DNA from: Caulobacter sp.
GTDB taxonomy: Bacteria > Pseudomonadota > Alphaproteobacteria > Caulobacterales > Caulobacteraceae
Reading direction: 5' to 3'
DNA: 45,201 nucleotides
Assembly: GCA_017744495.1 (NCBI GenBank)
Contig: JAGIBE010000213.1
Location: 50,170 to 95,370, forward strand
Shown piece after piece: positions 23,819 to 31,154 of the stretch (positions within the stretch are counted from its first letter, which is position 1; every line of letters begins with the position of its first letter). Both the position numbers and the translations under genes were made by a program. Below the pieces are notes generated by a model. That model had not been told where the DNA came from, made no database searches, and saw only the letters and a program-made list of their open reading frames with translations.

Positions 23819-25087
23819 GTGAAAGATCAGCTTTTCCCGGCCACCCGCCGCGCGGTGGTCGGCGGCCTCGCCGTGGCCGGCGCGGCGGCCGTCGCCCCTG
23901 CCTTGGCCAAGGCCGGCGCTCCCGCTGTCCGCCCGTTCAAGGTCGCCATCCCCCAGGCCGATATCGTCGCCATGAAGGGCCGGATCGCAGCCACCCGCTG
24001 GGCCGATGCCGAGCCAGTCTCCGACGACACCCAGGGCGTGCGCCGCCGCACCCTGGAGCCGCTGATGACCTACTGGGCCGGCGCCTACGACTGGCGCAAG
24101 GTCGAGGCCCGTCTGAACGCCCTGCCGATGTTCGTCACCGAGATCGACGGCCTGGACATCCAGTTCATCCACGTCCGCTCGCGGCACGAGAACGCGATGC
24201 CGATGATCCTGACCCACGGCTGGCCGGGCTCGATCCTGGAGTTTCTGAAGGTCATCGATCCGCTGACCAACCCCACCGCCCACGGCGGCGAGGCCAAGGA
24301 CGCCTTCCACCTGGTGATCCCGTCGATCCCGGGCTTCGGCTTCTCGGCCAAGCCGACGGTCCCGGGCTGGGGCTCGGACCATATCGGCCGCGCCTGGTCG
24401 CAGCTGATGCTGCGCCTGGGCTATGACCGCTACGTCTCGCAGGGCGGCGACTGCGGCTCGGTGATCTCCCAGCGCATGGCGCTGCAGAAGGTCCAGGGCC
24501 TGATCGGCATCCACCTGAACATGCCCGCCGTGGTCCCGGCCGAGATCGCCCACATCCTGGCCGCCGGCGATCCGACGCCCGCTGGCCTGACGGCCCAGGA
24601 GCGCGAGGCCTTCGACCAGCTGGAGGCCTTCTATCGCGACAACTCGGCCTACGCCGCGATGATGAACACCCGGCCCCAGACCATCGGCTATTCGCTGGTC
24701 GACTCGCCGGTCGGCATGGCCGCCTGGATGTACGAGAAGATCTCGCAATGGACCTACAGCGGCGGCGATCCGCTGAAGGTGCTGACCCGCGACGAGATCC
24801 TCGACGACGTCTCGCTGTACTGGCTGACCGCGACCGGCGCCTCGGCGGCGCGAATTTATTGGGAAGATCACACCAACAACTTCAACGCCCGCGGCGTCAT
24901 CGACCTGCCGGTGGCGGTCAGCGTCTTCCCGGGCGAAATCTTCCGCGCGCCCAAGACCTGGGCCCAACGCGCGTACACCAACCTCTTCTACTTCAGCGAA
25001 GCCTCGAACGGCGGCCACTTCGCCGCCTGGGAACAGCCCGCGCTGTTCGCCCAAGAGGTCCGCGCCGCCTTCCGCTCCCTCCGCTGA
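23819..25087 (+). CDS. Epoxide hydrolase with EHN N-terminal domain, Tat-exported
   Basis: A 422-residue hydrolase of the microsomal-epoxide-hydrolase type. The start is GTG 23819, with AAGGAG six bases before it; the frame is open back to 23669 inside the cytochrome gene, but that part has no resemblance. A Tat-like signal (TRRAVVGGLAVAG, cut near 31) is followed by the EHN domain (about 37-140), then HGWPGS at 133-138 and the nucleophile D211 in GGDCGS. Residues FSEASNGGHFAAWEQP near the end contain the expected catalytic His. It would open epoxides to diols in the periplasm. It is the second Asp-nucleophile hydrolase in the same operon. Confidence 0.88.
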   Translation: MKDQLFPATRRAVVGGLAVAGAAAVAPALAKAGAPAVRPFKVAIPQADIVAMKGRIAATRWADAEPVSDDTQGVRRRTLEPLMTYWAGAYDWRKVEARLNALPMFVTEIDGLDIQFIHVRSRHENAMPMILTHGWPGSILEFLKVIDPLTNPTAHGGEAKDAFHLVIPSIPGFGFSAKPTVPGWGSDHIGRAWSQLMLRLGYDRYVSQGGDCGSVISQRMALQKVQGLIGIHLNMPAVVPAEIAHILAAGDPTPAGLTAQEREAFDQLEAFYRDNSAYAAMMNTRPQTIGYSLVDSPVGMAAWMYEKISQWTYSGGDPLKVLTRDEILDDVSLYWLTATGASAARIYWEDHTNNFNARGVIDLPVAVSVFPGEIFRAPKTWAQRAYTNLFYFSEASNGGHFAAWEQPALFAQEVRAAFRSLR

Positions 25088-25114
25088 TCCCCTTTCCGAA
25101 AGAACGAGATTCCC

Positions 25115-25519
25115 ATGACCCAGACCCTCTACACCGGCAAGGTCCACGTCACCGGCGGCCGCGACGGCGCCGTACACAGCCAGGACGGCCGCCTGGACAT
25201 CAAGCTGTCGACGCCGGGCGGCCCCGGCGCCGGCACCAACCCCGAGCAGCTGTTGGCGGCCGGCTGGTCGGCCTGCTTCCAGGGCGCCATGGCCATCGCC
25301 GCCCGTCAGCAGGGCGTGACCCTGGACGGCGTGGCAATCGACGCCGAGATCGACCTGAACACCGACGGCTCCGGCTACTTCCTCGCCGCCCGCCTGAACG
25401 TCTCGACGCCAGGCCTGGACGCCGAGGTCGCGCGTGGACTGGTGGACGCCGCCCACCGGACCTGTCCCTATTCCAAGGCTCTGGAAGGCAACATCGATGT
25501 CGCGTTCAACCTGGTCTGA
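25115..25519 (+). CDS. ohr: Organic hydroperoxide resistance protein, Ohr (OsmC family)
   Basis: A 134-residue peroxidase that reduces organic hydroperoxides with thiols, usually lipoyl-protein dependent. The two catalytic cysteines are C54 (WSACFQGA) and C117 (RTCPYSKA), and the start (LYTGKVHVTGGRDG), NPEQLLAAGWSACF and the final DVAFNLV are characteristic. Length equals the usual 135-145 residues. It has no signal peptide, so it works in the cytoplasm, unlike several neighbours. It lies 27 bp after the epoxide hydrolase and 4 bp before the thioredoxin-like gene. The usual MarR-type regulator OhrR is not in the window. Confidence 0.93.
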   Translation: MTQTLYTGKVHVTGGRDGAVHSQDGRLDIKLSTPGGPGAGTNPEQLLAAGWSACFQGAMAIAARQQGVTLDGVAIDAEIDLNTDGSGYFLAARLNVSTPGLDAEVARGLVDAAHRTCPYSKALEGNIDVAFNLV

Positions 25520-25523
25520 CCGC

Positions 25524-26594
25524 ATGTCCCGCCGGGGCTGGCTAAAGGGCGCGGCGGCGGGACTGGTCCCGCTGTCTCTGGGCGGCGCGCTGGCTATGCC
25601 GCCGGTGCGTGGCGCCCTGGCCCGGGCGTTCGCCGCCTCGCCGGCGCTGGACGCCCTGAACCTCTCGGGGCCTTGGATGAACAGTCCGCCGCTCGAGCCC
25701 GCTGTCCTGGAGGGCCGGGTCGTGCTCGTCTGTTTCTGGACCTATTCCTGCATCAACAGCCTTCGGGCCCTGCCCTATCTGCGGACCTGGCAGGCGCGCT
25801 ACGGCGCGCGCGGGCTGACGGTGATCGGCGTCCACACACCTGAGTTCGCCTTCGAGACCGAAGCCGCCAACCTTCGCCAGGCCGTGAAGGATCTGGACGT
25901 GACCTTTCCGGTCGTCATGGACAGCGACCGACGGATCTGGCGGGCGTTCGGCAACAACGCTTGGCCGGCCTTTTATGTGATCGGCGCCGACGGCCGCCTG
26001 CGGGGACACGTCGACGGCGAGGGGCGCTACGACCAGATCGAGCGTCTGATCCAGAAGCTGCTATCGCAAGGTTCCGGTTCAGGCGCCGAGCCCCTGTCGG
26101 ATGTGGCCGGCGTCGGTCCGCAGGCGGAGGCCGACTGGCGCGACCTGGGCTCGGGCGAGAGCTACATCGGCTACGGCCAGGCGGCGGACTTTGTCTATCC
26201 GGGAGGGCTGCGGCGCGATGTCGAGCAGACCTATCGCCCGCCGCGCGACCTGCCATTGAATCGCTGGAGCCTGTCGGGCGGCTGGATCGTCGGCGAGGAG
26301 TTCGCGACCAGCGCTATGTCGGCAGCCGCCGTCGCCCATCGCTTCCATGCCCGCGATCTGCACATGGTGCTGGCCCCCGCCATGCCGGGCCGCCCGGTGC
26401 GGATCCGCGTGCGGCTCGACGGCCAAGCGCCGGGCCGGGACCACGGGTGGGACATCGACGCCGACGGTGCGGGCTTGGTCGACCGGCCGCGCATGTACCA
26501 GCTGGTCCGGCAAGCCGGTCCGGTCGCTGACCGCACCTTTGAGCTCCAGGCCCTCGACCCCGGTCTGCGAACCTATGTCTTCACCTTCGGCTAG
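25524..26594 (+). CDS. DipZ-like thioredoxin-fold protein with a CINS instead of CxxC site, exported
   Basis: A 356-residue protein starting at ATG 25524, four bases after the ohr stop. A Tat-like signal (MSRRGWLKGAAAG) is followed by a TlpA/DipZ-type thioredoxin domain (about 45-185: VVLVCFWTYSCINSLRALPYL, FPVVMDSDRRIWRAFGNNAWPAFYVIG) and a C-terminal beta-rich domain like that after the thioredoxin part in DipZ proteins (about 215-356). In the family the active site is C-I-N-C; here it reads C76-I77-N78-S79, confirmed by codons TGC ATC AAC AGC. The protein can thus form a mixed disulfide but not the intramolecular one. It lacks DipZ's membrane domain. Role in the operon could be reduction or monothiol signalling in the periplasm (inference). 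Confidence 0.83.
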   Translation: MSRRGWLKGAAAGLVPLSLGGALAMPPVRGALARAFAASPALDALNLSGPWMNSPPLEPAVLEGRVVLVCFWTYSCINSLRALPYLRTWQARYGARGLTVIGVHTPEFAFETEAANLRQAVKDLDVTFPVVMDSDRRIWRAFGNNAWPAFYVIGADGRLRGHVDGEGRYDQIERLIQKLLSQGSGSGAEPLSDVAGVGPQAEADWRDLGSGESYIGYGQAADFVYPGGLRRDVEQTYRPPRDLPLNRWSLSGGWIVGEEFATSAMSAAAVAHRFHARDLHMVLAPAMPGRPVRIRVRLDGQAPGRDHGWDIDADGAGLVDRPRMYQLVRQAGPVADRTFELQALDPGLRTYVFTFG

Positions 26595-26667
26595 CCGCAG
26601 CATTCTCCAAGACCCCGCCGCGCACAAAGCCATCCTGCCCCCTTCCCACCTCCATGGAGAGTCTCCG

Positions 26668-27438
26668 ATGACCAAAACACATCTCGCCCTGGCCCTGGCG
26701 TTCAGTCTGACGGGCCTAGTCGCCGCTCAAGCTCAGACCAAGCCGACCGTCGTGCTGGTCCACGGCGCCTTCGCCGATTCCAGCAGTTGGAACGGCGTGG
26801 TCGCAGACCTGACCCGCGACGGCTACCGCGTGGTGGCCGCCGCCAACCCGCTGCGAGGCGTCGCCAGCGACGCCGCCGCCGTCCGCACGGTGATCAACTC
26901 CATTCCAGGCCCGGTGGTCCTGGTCGGCCACTCGTACGGCGGCACGGTGATCTCAGCCGCCGCCGACGGAGCCTCCAACGTCAAGTCGCTGGTCTATGTG
27001 GCCGCCTTCGCCCCCGAGGTCGGCGAGAGCATCTTCGACCTGACCGGCAAGTTCCCCGGCAGCACTCTGCCGCCGACCCTGGACAAGCCGGTCGACCTAC
27101 CCGGCGGCGCCCACGACCTTTACATCCAGCAGGACAAATTCCCCGCCCAGTTCGCCGCCGACGTTCCGTTGGCCCAGGCCAGGTTGATGGCCGTGGCCCA
27201 GCGCCCGCTGACCGACGCCGCAGGGGCCGAGAAATCCGTCGCAACTGCCTGGAAAACCTTGCCCTCGTGGTGGGTCTATGGCGAGGCCGACCGCAACATC
27301 CCGCCCGCCGCCATGAAGTGGATGGCCGAGCGCGCCCACGCCAGGCAGGTGGTCACCATTCCCGGCGCCTCGCACGTGGTGATGATCTCGCACCCGCATG
27401 AGGTGGCCAGGATGATCGAGGCGGCGGCCGCCAACTGA
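26668..27438 (+). CDS. Alpha/beta hydrolase (serine nucleophile), exported
   Basis: A 256-residue serine hydrolase of the esterase/salicylate-esterase-like group (VVLVHGAFADSSSW, GHSYGG). The N-terminal hydrophobic sequence ending AAQAQ (about residue 23) is a Sec signal. The nucleophile is S89 in GHSYGG, and the closing GASHVVMISHPHEVA supplies the catalytic His. The ATG follows GGAGAG at 26656 with a short spacer. It is the sixth gene of the co-directional run. Substrate unknown; family members cleave esters, lactones or amides. Confidence 0.85.
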   Translation: MTKTHLALALAFSLTGLVAAQAQTKPTVVLVHGAFADSSSWNGVVADLTRDGYRVVAAANPLRGVASDAAAVRTVINSIPGPVVLVGHSYGGTVISAAADGASNVKSLVYVAAFAPEVGESIFDLTGKFPGSTLPPTLDKPVDLPGGAHDLYIQQDKFPAQFAADVPLAQARLMAVAQRPLTDAAGAEKSVATAWKTLPSWWVYGEADRNIPPAAMKWMAERAHARQVVTIPGASHVVMISHPHEVARMIEAAAAN

Positions 27439-27474
27439 CCCGCGCCGCGCGGGGAACCAACACGGAGAGAAGAC

Positions 27475-28320
27475 ATGTCCCAGAGATGGCTCATCACAGG
27501 TTCCTCGCGCGGCCTGGGCCGCGCCCTGACCGAGGCCGCCTTGGAAGCCGGCCATCGCGTGGTCACCACAGCCCGCGATCCCGCCAGCCTGGCGGACCTG
27601 ATCGACCGCCACGGCGACGCCGTGCGCACGACTGCGCTCGATGTCACCGATCCCCAGGCCGCCGCCCGCGCCGTGGACTTGGCGGTCGAGGCGTTCGACG
27701 GTCTGGACGTCCTGGTCAACAACGCCGGATATGGCGACGTCGGATCGGTCGAGGATACGGATCTCGCGGACATCCGCGACCAGATCGAAACAAACCTCTT
27801 TGGCGCGATCATCGTGACCAAGGCGGCCATCCCTGTGCTGCGCCGCCAGCGTAAGGGTCGGATCCTGATGCTTTCGTCGGTGGGCGGCCGGATAGGCGCT
27901 CCCGGCCGCGCGGCCTATTCGGCCGCCAAGTGGGGCATGGAAGGCTTCGCCGAGTGTCTGGCGCTGGAAATGGCGCTGGTGGGCGTGAAAGTCTCGATCA
28001 TCGAGCCGGGCGGCTTCCGCACCGACTTCGCCGGATCGTCCACCAGGCTCAGCGCCGGGCGCCCCGAATATCATGCCGTCGTCGGCGTCCAAGCTCAGCG
28101 ACAAACCGATTACAACGGCAAGCAGCCCGGCGACCCCGCCCGCGCCGCTCAGGCCATCCTTACCCTCGCCGAGCTTGAGGATCCGCCCCTCAGGCTGCCT
28201 TTGGGAACCGACGCCATCACCATCCTGAAGGCCGCCGACGCCCGTCGTCTAGCCGAACTCGAGCGCTGGCAAGAGCTCAGCGTCTCGACCGATTTTTCAA
28301 TCGAGGCGGACGAACCGTAG
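27475..28320 (+). CDS. Short-chain dehydrogenase/reductase (SDR)
   Basis: A 281-residue NAD(P)-dependent oxidoreductase. It has the cofactor motif TGSSRGLG (8-15), NNAG (82-85) and the catalytic S134 or S135, Y148 and K152 (YSAAK). A basic residue follows the first Gly-rich turn and TTARD follows strand 2, which favours NADPH. GGAGAGA lies just before the ATG. It is the last gene of the run and converges with the tannase gene, 253 bp away. The substrate, perhaps a carbonyl product of the hydrolases, is not readable. Confidence 0.88.
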   Translation: MSQRWLITGSSRGLGRALTEAALEAGHRVVTTARDPASLADLIDRHGDAVRTTALDVTDPQAAARAVDLAVEAFDGLDVLVNNAGYGDVGSVEDTDLADIRDQIETNLFGAIIVTKAAIPVLRRQRKGRILMLSSVGGRIGAPGRAAYSAAKWGMEGFAECLALEMALVGVKVSIIEPGGFRTDFAGSSTRLSAGRPEYHAVVGVQAQRQTDYNGKQPGDPARAAQAILTLAELEDPPLRLPLGTDAITILKAADARRLAELERWQELSVSTDFSIEADEP

Positions 28321-28573
28321 GGCCCGGCGCGGCCCCGGTCAGCGCACGTTGAAAGATAACGGCTGCTGTTCTCAAGAAGCCGATGGCGCGCCATGTCGGA
28401 CGAAACCGATCACTACGAGTACGCTATTGTACTCCAAAGGCTCCCCGGCGCGACAAGGGGCGCCAGCGGGACCGGCGAGTCAAACAGCTGGTCATCTGAG
28501 CGCGGTTCTCGAGAGTCCGCGCCGCGCCATGAGCTGACATTGGCCTTAGCGCGGAAAACGGACCTTTGCCGAG

Positions 28574-30265
28574 CTACTCCCTGCCACGAGCGGATGGTGC
28601 GCTAAGCGCTCCGGATGACGTTGGCTGCTTCACTGAGCAGGAGAAATTGTCAGCTACATTCGTGTCGCCGGCGCCCTTGTACCAGGCCTTGGCCGGATAT
28701 GGACACAGCGGCCTTTGCAGCGAAACGCCTTTGACCGGCGAACCGTCGACGTAAAGTGTCGCAACGACCCGTGACGGCGCGGGTCCGTTTTCGGTCCACG
28801 CAGCAAGCGCCGTGAAAAGATCGTATCGGGCGGCCGCCGATGGCGGCGGCTTTGTCACGCCGCTGGCGCCGTTGAATGCGTCCGGCCCACCCCCACCGCC
28901 ACAATGGGCCATCCCAGGAACCATGAACAGCCTGGCGAAGTCTTGCGTCGGTCTGACCCCGCCAGCGTCCCGGGCGATGCGGTTATAGAATGCGACGCTT
29001 TGTTCCGGCGGGACGAGGCTATCAGCCCAACCGTGATAGATGATCAGCTTGCCGCCTCGCGCGCGGAAGGCCCGGAGATCGCCGCGGGTGGCGTCATTCA
29101 CAGACGCGCCCAAGACCGCGTCGACCTTGGGCATGTCACGTTCGACCCGAAACGCCGCCCAGTTCCAATTGGCTCCGAACACCCACTTGAACAGGCCTAC
29201 GAAGGGCGGCTGTCCCATGGGCCGAGACTGCAGGAAGTCCCAGCCGAAGTGTCCCGGCGCTTCGCTTCCCCTCGGCCAGCCGAAGAACAGAGCTCGCCCC
29301 GCCTTGTCCGTCGGACCTGAATAGAAGGCGCGGACCGTGGCGACCTCCGCCTTGGTCAGGCAGCTTGGGCCGTTCGCGCCCTTGCAGAGCAGCCGGGCCG
29401 GATCGAACCGGCAGGCGGGCGGGTCCCCGAGGAACGGGTCGCCGGCCACGCCGCTTCCGAGACGGCCACATTCGGCCAGGACCGCGTTGTTCACGGTTCG
29501 TAGTTTGATGTCCGAGAGATGGCTCCCGGGCCGCTGATTGGCCGCCAGATCGTTCCACAGGACCGCCGCGTGCCCCCAGGTGCGGTTGATCACCGGCGCC
29601 CCGACCAGGATGCCGTCGTAGTCCTCGGGGTAGTACAGCGCCTCGATCAGGCCCTGCTGTCCACCGGTGGAGCAGCCGGTATAGAAGGCCCGATCGGGTC
29701 GGGCGCCGTAGTAGGCCTGCGTGATCGCCTTGCCAGTGACCGTCATGACATGGGCCGAAAGCCGTCCCCAGTCCCGCCACTTGCGGGGATGGCCGATCAG
29801 AGCGTCGCCATCGAGCGGGGTCGCCGGCGCCGTTCCGGTGTCGGTGACAGCTGTGGCGTAGCCGCGACGCAGTCCCGCCTCCATGGGGCCGTAGCCGGCG
29901 GCGAGCACGCCGCCGAAACCGCCATTGCCGTTGCCATGGAAGACGCCGCGCCAGCCCGTCACGGGCAGCCAGACCTCGACGCCGACATCGGAGTCCGGCG
30001 CCGCCCTAACCGACGCCACCACGCGGCAAAAGGCCGGCGTGTCGGGCGAGAGCTTGAGGCCCAGGCCGGCCGCCCCGCCCGTCGGAACCGTCACCGCGCT
30101 CTTGATCACGGTATCGGGCAACTTCAGATCGGCGAGGGCCTCGCAGGACGCGGCCCGGCTCTGCGAGGCCGCGCCCAAGGCCAGCGCGCCCGCCGCCAGG
30201 ACCAGGCCTCGGCGCAGGGCGATGGCGATTCCCCGACGCCGATCCGGAGCAAACCTGTTGGACAT
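28574..30265 (-). CDS. Tannase/feruloyl esterase family hydrolase, exported
   Basis: A 563-residue ester hydrolase of the tannase/feruloyl esterase family (which includes MHETase). The ATG at 30265 has GGGAG six bases upstream; an open frame to 30367 overlaps the dehydrogenase gene and is rejected. A signal peptide spans to about residue 39. The catalytic set is C198-S199 (GCSTGG), D415 (HGWADSLVPP) and H454-C455 (MAHC), the family's CS-D-HC arrangement in which the two Cys form a disulfide. The C-terminal 'CPYPAKAWYKG...NFSC' is also typical. It follows the acyl-CoA dehydrogenase gene by 13 bp, third in the AraC-linked operon. It would cleave the imported ester in the periplasm. Confidence 0.9.
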   Translation of the reverse strand: MSNRFAPDRRRGIAIALRRGLVLAAGALALGAASQSRAASCEALADLKLPDTVIKSAVTVPTGGAAGLGLKLSPDTPAFCRVVASVRAAPDSDVGVEVWLPVTGWRGVFHGNGNGGFGGVLAAGYGPMEAGLRRGYATAVTDTGTAPATPLDGDALIGHPRKWRDWGRLSAHVMTVTGKAITQAYYGARPDRAFYTGCSTGGQQGLIEALYYPEDYDGILVGAPVINRTWGHAAVLWNDLAANQRPGSHLSDIKLRTVNNAVLAECGRLGSGVAGDPFLGDPPACRFDPARLLCKGANGPSCLTKAEVATVRAFYSGPTDKAGRALFFGWPRGSEAPGHFGWDFLQSRPMGQPPFVGLFKWVFGANWNWAAFRVERDMPKVDAVLGASVNDATRGDLRAFRARGGKLIIYHGWADSLVPPEQSVAFYNRIARDAGGVRPTQDFARLFMVPGMAHCGGGGGPDAFNGASGVTKPPPSAAARYDLFTALAAWTENGPAPSRVVATLYVDGSPVKGVSLQRPLCPYPAKAWYKGAGDTNVADNFSCSVKQPTSSGALSAPSARGRE

Positions 30266-30278
30266 CACGTGCTCCCAC

Positions 30279-31154
30279 TCAAACCGCCGACGTCCGGCGA
30301 TGACCTTCGATCGAGGCCCGCGTCCAACCCGACCTCCCGGCGCCGCCGACAAGGCCCGCCGCGACACGCTGCTTCAGCAAGGCGGGCGGACGGAAGCGCT
30401 CGCCATAGGCGTCGTACAGGATTTGCTGCACCTGCAGGCAGAGGCCCGACGACACCGCGTCCATCAGGGCGAACGGGCCGATCGGATGGCCTAGGCCCAA
30501 CCGGCAGGCCGTGTCGAGGTCTTCGGGCGTGGCCACCCCCTCCTCCACCAGCTTGACGGCCTCGATCAGCATGGCGTGCAGCAGGCGGTTGACCGCGAAG
30601 CCGGCGACGTCCTTGACGATGATCGGGGTCTTGCCGATGCGCTGGAGGGCTTCCACCACCTGGGCGGTGGTCTCCGGCGCGGTTTCGAAGCTCGGAATGA
30701 CCTCCACGAGCGGCATGCGCGACACGGGGGAGAAGAAATGGGCCCCGAGAAACAACGGGCGACGCTCCGGCGCGAGCGCCACGCTCAGCGTCGAGATCGG
30801 CAAGGTCGAGGTGTTCGAAGTCAGCACGCAGTCCGGTCCGCAGACCGCATCGAGCGCTTCGAGGACCGCCTTCTTGACGTCCAGCGCTTCGAACACGGCC
30901 TCGCTGATCAGGCCGCATTCGGAAAACCGGGCGATGTCGGAGACAGGGATGATCCGCTGCAGCGCCTGGGCCTTGGCCCCGGCCGGATAGGTCCCTCGCG
31001 CGACGCCCTTGTCGAGCAGCGCCTCCAGCCGGGCGGTCCCCCGCCGCAGCGCCGCCTCGTCCCGGTCATGCAGCAGGACTTCGTACCCTCCCAGCGCGAA
31101 GACGAGCGCGATTTCGCCGCCCATCAGTCCTGCGCCCACGACACCGATCTTCAA
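30279..31154 (-). CDS. 3-hydroxyacyl-CoA dehydrogenase family protein
   Basis: A 291-residue NAD-dependent dehydrogenase. I place the start at TTG 31154: the strong GGAGG lies just upstream, its TTGA overlaps the ligase stop (coupling), and the frame then begins at the Rossmann strand MKIGVVGAGLMGG (Gly motif 7-12). The catalytic pair is H139 (GAHFFSP) and E151, with SNTSTLPI between the domains. The C-terminal domain (GFAVNRLL ... LGLGHPIGPFALMD) is complete. It oxidises L-3-hydroxyacyl-CoA or a related hydroxy acid. It is second in the operon of ligase, dehydrogenase and esterase, consistent with catabolism of a hydroxy- or keto-acid ester. Confidence 0.88.
   Translation of the reverse strand: MKIGVVGAGLMGGEIALVFALGGYEVLLHDRDEAALRRGTARLEALLDKGVARGTYPAGAKAQALQRIIPVSDIARFSECGLISEAVFEALDVKKAVLEALDAVCGPDCVLTSNTSTLPISTLSVALAPERRPLFLGAHFFSPVSRMPLVEVIPSFETAPETTAQVVEALQRIGKTPIIVKDVAGFAVNRLLHAMLIEAVKLVEEGVATPEDLDTACRLGLGHPIGPFALMDAVSSGLCLQVQQILYDAYGERFRPPALLKQRVAAGLVGGAGRSGWTRASIEGHRRTSAV

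Noticed and set aside
23765..25525. 586-residue frame antisense to the epoxide hydrolase and ohr genes
   Set aside because: It covers two well-supported genes and has no domain resemblance.
28393..28605. 70-residue frame after the SDR gene
   Set aside because: No ribosome-binding site, no recognised family, and it runs into the 3' end of the tannase-like gene.
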